Positions 21,505 through 32,906 of a DNA stretch of 64,000 nt are shown here, piece by piece. The DNA comes from Chrysoporthe austroafricana (Eukaryota; Ascomycota; Sordariomycetes; Diaporthales; Cryphonectriaceae). The stretch's first letter is position 1; the number at the start of each line of letters is the position of its first letter. The stretch is from assembly GCA_001051155.2 (NCBI GenBank), contig JYIP02000003.1, positions 1,736,001 to 1,800,000 of the forward strand. The letters run 5' to 3'. Below the pieces are notes generated by a model. It saw only the letters and a list, made by a program, of their open reading frames with translations, was not told the DNA's origin and searched no databases. A program made the translations under genes and the position numbers.

Positions 21505-23916
21505 GGCTGCATCAGTAGCTGATGGCCAGCGACCACCACTTGCTGTGTGGAATGGTAGTGCGACTCGCTTCTGAACTCACGAGGACATGACAGGCAGAAC
21601 GCAGCAAGACGCGGTGGTGGTCACCGAGGAGGCGTCTCTGGACCGCTGTGAGAGAATGACCTCATAGCATGGCTTACCTTGCCGTGCCTTGCCCTGCCAC
21701 CTGCTGGCGGTTGGGGGCCTAGCGGGAGCAGGCTGGCACTGGCAGGCTATACCCAGTACGAAAAGGAGCAGGCACGCATTGGCGTCTGCCTGCCAGCAGC
21801 ATGGGCGCTTATATAATCCATCTAGGTAGAGGTATCAAATTAAACTCTAAATTCGAAGACACTCTCCCTCAGGGACATCCCCTGAGGACGGCACTCGCCC
21901 GGGTCGGGATCATTCATCCTTGCACACACAGACACCTCCTGCCAGAACATGTTTGCCTTGTCCACAGTGAGATTGCGATTTAGGCTCTCAGCGACGTGCA
22001 GGGTCGATAGCCACTGTCCAGCCTCGCAAGCTCTGCTCCGGCGGTCAACCTCGATGCTGTATTCCTCCTACAGGACGTGAACTGACCAACAGCGTTGTCA
22101 GCCACCCAGCCTTCGCGGACTGAACGGTCGACATTCCCGATCCTCGGCCGGTCCCGAGGCTTCGGCGTCAGAGTTCGAGACCGTCAGGAGTTCCACCCAA
22201 CTACAGCTCCAAAAAGGCCTCCGGCTCCCGCCTAGCGCCGGGCGTCGCCATGAGGCCGAGCAACCGCCTCCTCGGTCCCGATATATACCACCCGTTCGTT
22301 GTTCTCGGACACTAATGCAAGTCAGACCACTCTGGGGACCAGCAAAGACGACTCCTGATGCTGTGGCGGCGCCTCACAGTCGGTCGACCATCGTCGCAGA
22401 CCCTGCGCTCTTCACCTTCATGGCCAGCACGACGGTGGGCGAGGGCCGAAGTTGAAGCCAGGGTTGACGGCCCCCAGTCGAGAGTCGACGGATCCATGTC
22501 TTGACAGGCCACTACCATGGCACGCATAGTACCGCCATGAGGCGTCTGGGCGTTTGGGCGTCTAATACTGGGTATACAGCCGGCTGCACTAATGCACGCT
22601 TCGGCACTCGATTGCGCGCTACTGTGCATGCCCCTCTGCCGAGACGCATTTCCCTTCCTTCACAACGCTTCTGGCGCCTTCTGGCGCCTGATGCCTCACC
22701 CCCTCGGGAGTTGCACAGACAGTCGTGCCTACCAATCGACATGACTCGGGAGCGGCAGGGAGCGTGGCAGCTCCTACTGCGACGTGCACCTCGCTGTTCA
22801 GCTCTATGCTGTTCAGGGGCAGAGTTACAGGGCTTGGATCCGGCTCGAAGGCCGCCTTGGAAACTCCTTGGGAGTGGGTGGGCCGAGCTTTCATCTCATC
22901 CTATCGCCGTGCCTAGTCCTGAAACGCGAGACCGGTCGACCGGAGAACTCATACAGAGGTCGGTATGGTGACGACAAGCCCGGGAGAAGGCTACCCGTCA
23001 CAGGTGTTGAACGATTTCTGGGTAGAACATGGTCGAAAGGGCTGAGCCGATTTTCGAGCCTTGAGGGCCAGCCGCTGTTGACAGGGCCGGTCGGGCTTAG
23101 GGAGGTCAGCAACTACTACCCACCGTTGGTGCACTCCGGGGCCGGTCTGTCATTGGGGATAACAACACTTTATATGCCTCCCGCCAACTAGCGCTAACCA
23201 GTGTTACCCTACCGCCCGACGGATGTCGCTCGGTGCCGTGTGCTCTACGGACATCCCCAATGCCTAGAGCGGATGTCCACCATGTCCTGTGGCGAGAAAG
23301 ACGCTTGAAGATGTACGAAGCAGAGTCCTTCTCCGCATCGAAGTCCGTACCGTCGCCAGTCTGATGTCACACATTAGACGTGCGAGCATGTCACTCTCAG
23401 GCCTTTTTCTTCGCCAGGCCACTTGGGAGGAACAAGCATCCTCTCCTCATAGTATCTTGTAGTCTAGCCAGTGACTTGGGTGCATACATCGCCATATATT
23501 GGGTAGCTGATGTCGCTGCATGTACGGTACAGTAAGACCCGGGTGTGCCAAGACTATTGGGTATACCTTCTTACGGGCCCCACTCACGTCAGGTAAGATT
23601 GAAACGTCGCTCCGAAGCATTAGGAACTTCTCTGCCAGTATTGGCAGTGTGTTTGTTTCAAGCCGACTACTACGTCCTAATCTACCTACCCACCCGCAGC
23701 GGGCGACTGGGGTAACTACCGAGCTAGGCTGCCATTATTCTTATTTCTCGGGCCGGACGTGGCTTCGTATAAGAAGACACCAGAGAAAAAACGATGGGGA
23801 TCAACAGGGTTGGTGTTCCCTCGTAGCTCGCAGCTGCTCTTCAACTGGACCCCTTGCCCTTCCTCATTCGATCTCTATACGTCGTCGAAAGGTCATACGA
23901 ATCATCACCGACCAAG
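21505..23916. other. Intergenic region between palA and the P450 (divergent promoters)
   Basis: These 2.4 kb separate two genes transcribed away from each other, so both promoters must lie here. Overlapping open frames occur on all strands (GC-rich chance ORFs), with none showing conserved motifs or usable splice structure. I see no RNA gene. Confidence 0.6.
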
Positions 23917-25855
23917 ATGGCTTTCGACGTACCACTGTTCGTTCTCTATCTCGCTGTTCCAAGTCTCCTCCTGTCTGTCGTACAACAAGTCTTGCAATGG
24001 AGGAAGAAGAGGGCTCTCAAGGCCAAGTTCCCTGGTCCTCAACAGTTCCCTATCGTTGGAAGGGTTCATGACTTGCCGAAGATCTCTATGTGGAAGAAGT
24101 TTAAGGAATGGGCAGATATTCACGGGCCCATCTATCAGACGAGCATGGGCGGCCAGACCTTTGTCATCGTCTCGGACGATGCCATTGCAGAAGAGCTCCT
24201 GGTGAAGAGGGGCCACATCTACTCTGGCCGACCACAGATTAGGGCCCTCTTCGACCATAAGCAGGGCATAGGCTACGTCGCCCTGATGGACCGGACCGGT
24301 AAGCCGCGCCTCGTGTCCGCCCGTCCCCCCAAGGCTAGCGATACTGACTCTCCCGCCGTCCCAGACCACTGGACGAAGCAGCGCAAATGGGTCCACGCGG
24401 CCATGGCAGAGGCCCACAAGCACCACTTCTACGGACACATCGAGGCCGAGACCAAGCGCTACCTCATGATGCTCGCGTCGGACCCCGTCCGCTTCCTGGA
24501 CCACTCCCGCGAGCACTGCGGGCGCATCATGTCGCGGCTCGCGTGGGACGAGGCCGCGCAAGGCAAGAAGAACGGCGAGTCCGCCGACTGCATGTTGCAC
24601 TGCATGTCCGTGTCAGGCCCGATCGTGAACACGGTGACGCCCCTCTGGCACCTCCCGGGGCCGTTCAACCCGTGGAAGGCCTTTGAGCGCAGGCGCGAGG
24701 CGGCCCAGCGCGCCTGGTGGAGGAACAACTACCGCGCCGCGAAGGAGAAGTTCCGGCGGGGGGAGCTGTCGAAGGATACGTGGGTGTATAGGCATATCGA
24801 CCAGCTCGCGAGAGAGCAGGACGGCAACCTCGAGCAGAACGAGGACCAGGAGGTCTTTGCAGCTTGTACCATTGGGTTCTTCAACCTTGTCGGCGTCGTC
24901 ACCATCGCCGGGCCGCTGAAGTTCTTCTTGATGGCCATGGCGCTCCATCCGGAGTGGCAGCGCAAGGCACAGGATGAAATCGACCGCATCTGTGGGGACC
25001 GCATGCCGTGTTGTGGGGATTTTGCCGAGATGCCTATTGTTAGGGCGCTCCTGAAGGAGACGATCCGGTGGAGGTCGGGCGTCCCGCTGGGTAAGCTCAT
25101 CAGCATCCGGCCCTGTGGTCGCTGAGTAAGTGCTGACGTCTCGCGCCCAATGCCTAGGCGTGCCTCACCAGGCTGAACGCGATGATGAGTACCGCGGTGT
25201 CAAGATCAAGAAGGACACCATCGTCATAGCCTGCGAATGGTAAGCCTCTTCCTTTGTCACCCCTAGGCGGCCTGGTCCGCGGCCACTCTGCACGTCAAGA
25301 TGCATGTCTTGCAGCTACGCGAGAACCGTAAGACAGGGTGGTCAGCAAGATGTGCCGTCCCTGGCACTAGAAACCGATAGAAAACCATAAAGGCGCACAG
25401 GTCAAACACGGGCCGGTCTCTGACATAACCTCTTAAATAGGGCCCTCAACCGCGTGGAGTCCAAATACCCGGACCCAGAGAACTACCGCCCGGACCGGTG
25501 GCTCGACCCTTCGTTCCCCACGTATCAGGAACCGCTGTCCAAGTATCCGAACTTCCGCGACAGTCAGTTCGGGATGCACAGCTTCGGCTGGGGCCGCCGC
25601 AAGTGTCTCGGCATGGACATTGTCGACGACGAGCTGTTCGTGACGAGCGCGAGCCTGCTGTGGGCCTTCAACATGGGGCAGGCCACCGATCCCGTGACGG
25701 GAGACAAGGTGCCGATCGATACGCAGGCGACGAACAGCCATGTCATTCTCGAGCCGAGCTGTTTCCAGATGAGGTTCGATCTGAGGAGTGAAGAGAGGAG
25801 GGGCCAGGTGTTGAGGAATTACGGGGAGGTCGCGGGCGGCTTGAAGGTGTACTGA
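23917..25855 (+). CDS. Cytochrome P450 monooxygenase
   Basis: Exons are 23917-24298, 24365-25090, 25158-25239 and 25441-25855. They sum to 1605 nt, giving 534 aa. ATG 23917 has A at -3 and G at +4. It precedes a membrane anchor (VPLFVLYLAVPSLLLSVV); the frame is open from an upstream ATG at 23854. Motifs: a proline-rich hinge FPGPQQFPIVG, K-helix E-T-I-R, PxRW in YRPDRW, and the haem loop FGWGRRKCLG with Cys452. The first intron (66 nt) is a multiple of three without a stop, so unspliced RNA would still be open. In helix I the usual A-G-x-D/E-T reads V-G-V-V-T, lacking the acidic residue. It resembles fungal secondary-metabolism or detoxification P450s, but no cluster partners are adjacent. 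Substrate unknown. Confidence 0.93.
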
Positions 25856-26753
25856 AGGGACCGGGCGAGTGAGAGCAGTCTCTGTTTCGTGGTTGCCACG
25901 GTGGTCAGGGAGGAGGCACTGTGTCTAGACGTCATCTTTAGAAATCTGTTTCTCGCCATCAAGCTGTTCGAGTGTGTCTTGGGTGGGCGACCGATCGGGG
26001 CGGTTCTCTCGAGCTATGCGCGTATAATTAGATCGTCATCTCACATGAGGTCCACTTCCGTCCTCGGCCCAGCTGCTGCTGGCGCGCCAACAGATGCGCG
26101 GAACCGCAGGTTTGAAGATGTCCGGCGAGCGCTGCCAGTGACCCCGAACTATGTATGTGCGCCGCTCGCGATCTCGAGGCTGAGCCTTGTGGCCTGATGC
26201 GAGGAGCGAGAGCGAGCCTCCAAATGACCCTGGCCTAGCACAGCCTCGCTGGCCTCGCTTGCCTCGCTCCCGGAGAAATCGAAGCTCCCGCCATCGTGGA
26301 GCCTCCCGCGGGTGGCACCCAATCATCCAGGCGACCTCGAGCCTGCTAAGCCACAAGGGTGATGTCGTCAGTGCTCGACGAACTTCTCGCTTCTCACGCT
26401 GGGACTTGTCTGGATCTTAGCCCTGCTGCGGCAGCATGATCGCCTCTCCAAGCCGCAGAGCTAAAGCACGACCTGCGCGGTCCCAGGAGTTCCAGACTTT
26501 CAGGATAGAAGTTTAAATACAAACCTCATTGCCCCCCTGGCAGTGACCAGCTCAATTTATTTTCCCTCCATCATCATCACCATCACCACCACTTGGGATT
26601 CTGTCGCTGCTCCTCGAGACCCACTGTGACCAGCACCGTTACTACTCCCCGCCCAACATCACATACACAACACACGCACGCGCACGCGCGCACGTACACA
26701 TACACACGCATATACACACATAAGCCCCAGAGATCAGGCTGAGAACCGCCGCC
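25856..26753. other. Intergenic region with CA-rich 5' leader of the SYLF gene
   Basis: There is no coding signal. From 26650 to 26735 there is an irregular CA/CG dinucleotide-rich tract (ACACACGCACGCGC-type) just before the SYLF start codon, probably in its 5' untranslated region. A CATCATCATCACC-type tract precedes it at about 26570. Confidence 0.65.
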
Positions 26754-28632
26754 ATGGCAGACAAGAAACAATCCACAGGCCCACAGGACGAGTACTTCCC
26801 TCCTCCTCCCCCGGGACCCCCACCAGGACACAACGGCCTGGCCATGCATCCCAACGAGTATGCCATCCCAGACTCCAAGTCCGACATCTATGGCTGCCCT
26901 CCTTCTCCTTCCCCCCAGCCGCAGCAGCAGCAGACACCCCACCAGCCGCCCCCTCCCGACAGCGAGGGCTCGTCATCGAAGAAGCCCGGCTGGGGACAGC
27001 GCTTCTCCGCCATGGGCAGCAGGGCCGCCGCGCCCCTCAACATGCTGGCGAACAAGCTGGGCTCCGAGGCCTTCCTGCCCAGCACCATGGACAAGGAGGT
27101 CGAGAAGGCCTGCAGGATACTGAGGGCTTTTTGCAGTAGGTCAAGCCTCGCCCGCACCCCCCAGCGCAGCGGAGACCTAACGAGACGCTACAGAGGACGG
27201 CATCTACACCGACGCCCAGGCCCCCGAGACCGTCGAGGCGCCCACCACCGACGCGGAGGGCCGGCCCACCACCGCCCCCGCCAAGCCCAAGAAGGACCGC
27301 ACCCTCCTCAGCATCCCCTCCAAGGTCATCAACAAGGCCGTCGGCCTGGCCATCTTCACCACGGCCCGCGCGGGCATCCACATCACCGGCGCGACGGGCT
27401 CTGGCGTCCTCGTCGCCCGGTTGCCCGACGGCAGCTGGTCGCCGCCCTCGGGCATCCAGGTGCACAGCGTGGGCGCGGGCTTCGTGATGGGCATCGACAT
27501 CTACGACTGCGTCGTGGTCATAAATACCCGGGAGGCGCTGGCCGCCTTCACCGAGACGAGGATGTCGCTTGGCTCGGATCTGGCTGTTGTCGCGGGCCCG
27601 TGGGGCGCGGGCGGCAGTGTTGACTTTACTGCGCCGCCGCCGGGTAGGGAGAGGGGTAGGGGGAAGGGGAGGGCCTCCCCCGAGCGTGGTGAGGCTGTTA
27701 GGGATGCAGACAGCAAGCCGGCCACGCCGACCGCAGCTGACGACAAGACCCGCGGCGAGGGCGCCGGCGTGCCGACGGTCAACGAGCCCGACTTTGAGAA
27801 GGCCGAAGAGCAGCCCACCACGCCCACCCGGGCTGCTGAGCGCCCTGTGGGCGGTAAGGAGCGCAAGCCCTCGGCCTTCAAGACCGCAATGAAGCAGCCG
27901 ACCTACTCTTATGTCAAATCGCGCGGCTTCTACGCCGGTATCCAGGTCGACGGCACGATCGTGACCGAGAGAAAAGACGCCAACGCCGCGTTCTACGGCA
28001 GCGCAGTCTCGGTACAGCAGATCCTCAGGGGCGAGGTGCCCCGCGTACCGGGGAGGGAGAGCTGGGTCAACCTCATCCAACCGCTCTTCGAAACCATCAA
28101 GGGTGCACAGGGCTGGCACGGCCAACAGCAGAGCGGCACTTGGGCAAATCAGATGATGCCAGATCCATACAGTACTTACGGCACAGGGAATGCACCGGAT
28201 GCATACCCGTCGGGGTACGACCCCGTCTTTGACAAGGTCGGCGGAACCCCCCCGCAGAAGCCAGCGCGCCCGACAGACGGCAGTGTCGCCGGTGCCACCG
28301 CTAGCATAGCGGCGGTGAGCATCGGAGACCGAGCAGTGTCACCTCCGGCTGCGGCGGAGGAAACGCCTGCCGCGCGCGCTAAAGCTGCTGAGGCCGCGGA
28401 CGAAGCGAGGATGAACCGCGAGCGAGAGGAGAGGGAGCGCAGGGAGATGGAGCAGGAGTTGGCGAGGCAGGGAAGAAACAGCATGGCCGGCGCGCCGCCG
28501 GTCTACTCGGAGATGGCACCGGAGATGGCATCCGGTGCTGCGGATGGCGCGAACGAGCAGCCGCCTGCCTACGAGGATGATGGCGCTGCTAAGCCTGGCG
28601 TGGGGGACTCCAAGGGAGGCCACTCCTCGTGA
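26754..28632 (+). CDS. SYLF-domain (Ysc84/SH3YL1-type) protein
   Basis: Exons are 26754-27135 and 27194-28632, sharing a 58-nt intron with donor GTAGGT. They total 1821 nt, giving 606 aa. The N-terminus is Pro-rich (PPPPPGPPPG). The SYLF lipid-binding domain starts near residue 118 (MDKEVEKACRILRAF) and includes SKVINKAVGLAIFTTARAG, GSGVLVARL and SVGAGFVMG. It ends with SYVKSRGFYAGIQVDGT and KDANAAFYG. A charged, low-complexity insertion of roughly 80 residues splits the domain after GGSVDF. The C-terminal third is Ala/Glu-rich, probably helical, with PPxY-like motifs (PPVYSE, PPAYED). SYLF proteins bind phosphoinositides and actin at endocytic sites. Unlike yeast Ysc84, no SH3 domain is present. 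Confidence 0.9.
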
Positions 28633-28849
28633 GCGGGCTCCCTACGAAGGGGGCTCCCACGAAGGACAGCTTTAGATCTCAGATCCGGTGGCATGGCATA
28701 GCATCCCAGGAGAAAATCGGCGGCGATGGAGTCGGGACTCTACGCTGGCATGGGATGGCGTTGAGCGATCGATACCTGTGCGCTTGTAGACAGCAGTATT
28801 AGAAATATTTTAACACGCTTCGGTAATCCATTTCCCGGTCTCCGACCTC

Positions 28850-29160
28850 ATCCTCGCTCTCGAATCTATATACATTAAGCATTACTATCTCAGGCCCGTC
28901 GCATGGTGGACATCGTGGCGTCGAGAAACCCTCCCCCCCCCCCCCGAAACCTTATACAATTAGGCATTACATCCCAGGCCCCGCCGCCTGGGGGCCCCCT
29001 TGCGGTCGAAAACCCCCCCCCCCCCCCCAACCGACCGATATAGCCCNATCCCCGCTCTCGAAGTATAATACATTAGCCATTACCTCCTCCGGCCGGTCGC
29101 CTGGGGGACATGGTGGGGGCGAGAAACCCCCCCCCCCCCCCAACCGACCGATATAGCCCG
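28850..29160. repeat. Tandem units each ending in a 13-16 base C run
   Basis: Three related units each contain an ATACATTAG-CATTAC-like block, a GC-rich middle and GAGAAA or GAAAA followed by a C run. The C runs are 28933-28945, 29013-29028 and 29127-29141. The second and third are followed by the same AACCGACCGATATAGCCC. Base 29047 is N, suggesting that sequencing or assembly was difficult here. Confidence 0.8.
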
Positions 29161-29492
29161 CAGCCACGTTTTACCGTTAAGCAGGCTTAATTAGCCCGCC
29201 GGACTATATCGACCACATCGCAGTATCAACTACTTAGAGCTAAAGGCTCGTATTGGCGCAAGCCGGCCCCCTCCCCTCCTTCCAACACAGTGCCCATTTT
29301 CAGGGCCTCGTCGACAGTACCACCAGCGCTAGGGGTTTTCTTTTTCGTCTCCTTCTGCGGCTTTCCGTCGCTTCGCACCCGGCTGATCCCCCGACGCCCA
29401 TTTCCATTCGGGATGGTGGCATGGGGTGGCGCCGTGGTGCCGGGCACGGGAGGGAAATTAGCAGTAGTAAGTAAATACCAAAGTATATCTTG

Positions 29493-29494
<2 letters not shown>

Positions 29495-29535
<41 letters not shown>
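29495..29535. repeat. GT dinucleotide microsatellite
   Basis: This is an uninterrupted run of about 20 GT units. It creates artificial open frames of alternating Cys/Val on one strand and His/Thr on the other, which should be ignored. Confidence 0.95.
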
Positions 29536-29536
<1 letters not shown>

Positions 29537-31214
29537 TCGTGGGTACATGGAGCGCCGGAGATTAATTATACGTGCATGCATAGCGAAGATAGCAGCGTCT
29601 CATGGGCTCTTATTCTTTTTTTCCCTTAGTGGGGGCCCAACGGGGGGCGGTCACATTATTCCTGCCTGTCTCTTTTGTTCCGATGGGCGCGGTCGATTGG
29701 TGAAGATCTCGTCCCTATCGTGTGGAGGCGCAATTTGGGCCCTCTTGGCACGGCGGTTCTGCTTCCCGTCGTCGCTGCGGCGGGGTCGACGCAGATTGGA
29801 GCGCTCGAGGACGGGCACGGACGGTGGCGCGGAGGCGCCAGCGCCGTGAGGCCCTACCTGGAGCCCCCTCCCTTTCACGGGGCCGGAGGTCCCAAATGGA
29901 GGGCACGAAGGAGGGCGCCGAGACTATGAGGCCCTGTGTGCAATGGTACGGCGTATATGACGGTCGGCGGGACTAGAAAGGTGGATTCAGTCTGAGGTAG
30001 GGTTACCCATATGTATCCGGCCAGAAGCAAGAGTGGAAATCAGAGGACTAGGCCATCCAGGTAACGGCCGAGATAGGGATCTGTGCCTAAAGTCTTGGGA
30101 CGGCGTGAGGATAGACATGTGGCGTAGTGTCGTCTGCAACACGCCTGCTCGGTGCGGTAGATGCTGAGCCGGGGACTCTCAAGGTGAACACTATCAGCTG
30201 ATTCGGACATTTTTGTATTGATCATCCGTCTAATATCTACCCCATCAAGACGTCTGTCCCATTCACACACAAGTATGTACAGTCATCCAAACAGAGCGCT
30301 TCGCTCAATTTGTAGAGCCCTTTGGTGTTTCCAGGGATCCCTTCAGCATGATCCAAAGCCACTACGCAAAAAGCGCCAACCCACTGCCCCTAAACACCCC
30401 TTGAGACTAAGCCGGTCTCTCGTGCTCGAAGTAGATCAAATGCTCTTCGGTGAAGTCTATCCCGGACGATCTCCAATACACTAGTGAAATCGGAAGGAAT
30501 GTTGTGGTATATACAGCCCTCAACGCCTGGAATGATGGGGGAGTATGAAGCACCTCTGGTAGGTGCATGCGTAAAGCAGCGCCGCACGTAGCCCAGAACG
30601 CCGTAGGCAATTGTCTCAACCGCCGTATGCAATGTAAATCTGTGTATCGAGCGTTGTAAATGATCATTGTCGAGTTGTCGTGTCCTGGGTTGTCGGGTGC
30701 AAGGCGCACCCGAACTGATCCCACTGAGAATTAGGCATTATCATTCGCCGTGGAGATGTGGAGGGATCAGCAACAAAGAAAAAATTGCAGACGAATGTTT
30801 GCGAAGTAGGTCCACAATGGGGGGAGACGTAGAAGCGAAATTCCAGTGTCGACGACCAGGCCCGACGCGGGAAGAATTGTGTACAGACGCGGGAGGCGCT
30901 GTTGATAATCGGATTGGGATGCTCGCGGGATGGCGTCCTGTGGCCAGTTTGGGCGTCCGTGGCTGATCCAGTAGGGCCTAGCCTGTGTTTGAAGCGCGCT
31001 GAATCCGGTGCGGTTGCGGCGGCCGTGGCGCAATGGCGGGCTGAAAGCTGGTCTCCCAGCCGTCTTCGCTCCCCGAGGACCTGCAGACGCCCTGGCGTAT
31101 CAAACCACAGCCAACCGTGCATCCCACGTAGTTTCCCCGCCCAATCATCCTAGATGCCCGCGGGAAAGTGTGGTGTCACGAAACGATGCCGGAAACATCG
31201 AAAAGTCACGGCCT

Positions 31215-32906
31215 TCATGGCAGCCATACGAGCTCGATGATACCGTCGACTTGGCTCATTGGCCAGCCCTCAGCATCCACCCATCGTGGGTCCTTCGCCT
31301 TGCGCACATATACTTGCGAGACGGTGTTATCCTCGTTCAGCGAGGCTGACTTCAGCTCCCAAGAGATCTTCTCCCCGGTCCTGAGGAGCGATCCACGTTG
31401 AGGGCCAAACGCGTGGTCCAAGAGCCAGTTCTTGTCGTCGTTGGGGTTGAAAGTCCTCTCGAACTGATCCCAGTTGTAGTCGGCGCCCTCGGGGTACTGA
31501 GCAATGCTGTAGCCGGTAGACAGGACAAAGTCATCTCGGGTCATGAAGCGCTGCATGAAGCAGTCCTCACCGCAGATGTGGGCGAGCTTCGTGTATTGGA
31601 AGGGGTAAGCAATATGGTAAGCACCGCCATGGAAGTGGTGCAGCGAAAGGGGCTTGATGCCGCTCTCGTAGAACCCGGAAGGATCGTCGTAAATGTCGAG
31701 TTGCCACAGGTCGTTCTCGAGGCTCAGCCGGACGTCGCTATTCTCATAGATGCACTTGCGCAGCAGGATATCTCCCTGGGGTCCGTAGCCGGTGTCGGCC
31801 TCCTGGAGCTTCTGCGGGTCCTTGCACTGGTCGTAAAGCTCGGTCACCATCTCGCCCACAGACATGCTAATGAAGACACCAGCACCACCGTACGCTTGCG
31901 ATCCGTGGCGCTCGATCTGGGCGATGTTCTCGGAGAAGGTGCCGATATACAGGGGCTTGGTCGGGTCATAAGCAGAAATCGCTTCGACGAGAGCATTGGG
32001 GGACGGGAAGAAAGTGTCGTCGTCGCACAACACCAGCCACTTCTTGTTGGGCCGCTCGCGGTGGTTATACAGTGTTGGCACCAGTGTCAGGTAGCGGACA
32101 GCCATCTCCAAGGAGCTGTCCGAGTGGAACACATCGGCATCGATACCGACCTTGTGCAGCCGATCCCACGCGTCGTACAGCTCGTCGTCCGTGGCATCAA
32201 GCAGCAGGAGTACGAGCTTTCCGCCGTTCGTGTTGCCATGGCTGTCGGTCAGCCAGTAGGTCCAGTCGTCGATGGGGCTCGTCTCGCCATCGGTAAAGCG
32301 CTGGTAGGTTGTGGAAACACCAAAGATGAAGTCGGTCAAGTTCGCGGTGTCAGGGGCAGGAGACTTGGGGACAGGCACGATCAGAGGCTCAGGGCACTGT
32401 TCGTTCTGGTTCTTCTTTCCGAGATCGACCGTCTTGGCGGTGTTGGGGAGGAAGAACTGGTCGAGCTTTGTCATCCTCTGCCTATCAATGTCCTGGCGCG
32501 AGACCTGGACATAGCGCTTGAAGTATTCGAACTGCTCGCCCAGCTCGTACTTGTCCTGCAGCTTCTTCAGGTGCTGCGTGTCATAGTTGCAGTTCATCAG
32601 CGCGGAGGTGTTGGAGGGCACACTGGGCCAGTAGTTCTCCGAGTCGAGGCCGTGGAACTCGCTCGAGGGGTCCAGTGGCCGCTGTGCTGTTATTGCCTGT
32701 TTGGCGGTGGTCGTCGCCTTGATAACGGCGGTGCGCACGTCGTAGGTATTCGCCTTCATGGTCAAGACGACCATAGCGATGACAAAACCGGCGAGCAGAA
32801 CTGCTCGGGAGAAGGGGCTCCGCATGTTGAGGAAACGATGCGGAGGGGGCATTCTGGCACCCATGATCTTGAGGTCTTTTGGTGAGAGGGAAATTGGTGA
32901 GTTCAT
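31215..32906 (-). CDS. GT31-like (fringe-type) type II membrane glycosyltransferase
   Basis: This is a single-exon frame of 563 aa from ATG 32906. The frame stays open upstream to an ATG at 33044 (609 aa), and a start at 32864 has the better Kozak context. I chose 32906 as a compromise. A short cytosolic tail is followed by one transmembrane segment (about residues 34-51, AVLLAGFVIAMVVLTM), a stem and a catalytic domain. The domain has WLVLCDDDTFF with a DxD-type metal/nucleotide-sugar site (residues 295-297) and the YGGAGVFIS acceptor-loop motif typical of fringe/beta-1,3-glycosyltransferases. GDILLRKC and the HHFHGG block follow. It probably acts in the Golgi; donor and acceptor cannot be inferred. 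Confidence 0.85.
   Translation of the reverse strand: MNSPISLSPKDLKIMGARMPPPHRFLNMRSPFSRAVLLAGFVIAMVVLTMKANTYDVRTAVIKATTTAKQAITAQRPLDPSSEFHGLDSENYWPSVPSNTSALMNCNYDTQHLKKLQDKYELGEQFEYFKRYVQVSRQDIDRQRMTKLDQFFLPNTAKTVDLGKKNQNEQCPEPLIVPVPKSPAPDTANLTDFIFGVSTTYQRFTDGETSPIDDWTYWLTDSHGNTNGGKLVLLLLDATDDELYDAWDRLHKVGIDADVFHSDSSLEMAVRYLTLVPTLYNHRERPNKKWLVLCDDDTFFPSPNALVEAISAYDPTKPLYIGTFSENIAQIERHGSQAYGGAGVFISMSVGEMVTELYDQCKDPQKLQEADTGYGPQGDILLRKCIYENSDVRLSLENDLWQLDIYDDPSGFYESGIKPLSLHHFHGGAYHIAYPFQYTKLAHICGEDCFMQRFMTRDDFVLSTGYSIAQYPEGADYNWDQFERTFNPNDDKNWLLDHAFGPQRGSLLRTGEKISWELKSASLNEDNTVSQVYVRKAKDPRWVDAEGWPMSQVDGIIELVWLP

Larger units (their letters stand above)
28633..31214. other. Intergenic region with C-tract tandem repeats and a GT microsatellite
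   Basis: This 2.6-kb stretch has no supported gene. It holds poly-C repeat units at about 28850-29160 (with an ambiguous base at 29047) and a (GT)n run at about 29495-29535. The remaining open frames are short, overlapping and on both strands. Confidence 0.65.

Noticed and set aside
27037..28125. 362-codon minus-strand frame
   Set aside because: It is the antisense shadow of the SYLF gene caused by high GC at third positions.
29290..29849. Open frames with runs of Cys-Val or His-Thr
   Set aside because: They are created by the GT microsatellite.
31398..32885. 495-codon plus-strand frame
   Set aside because: It is the antisense shadow of the glycosyltransferase, which has the transmembrane anchor, DDD motif and conserved blocks.
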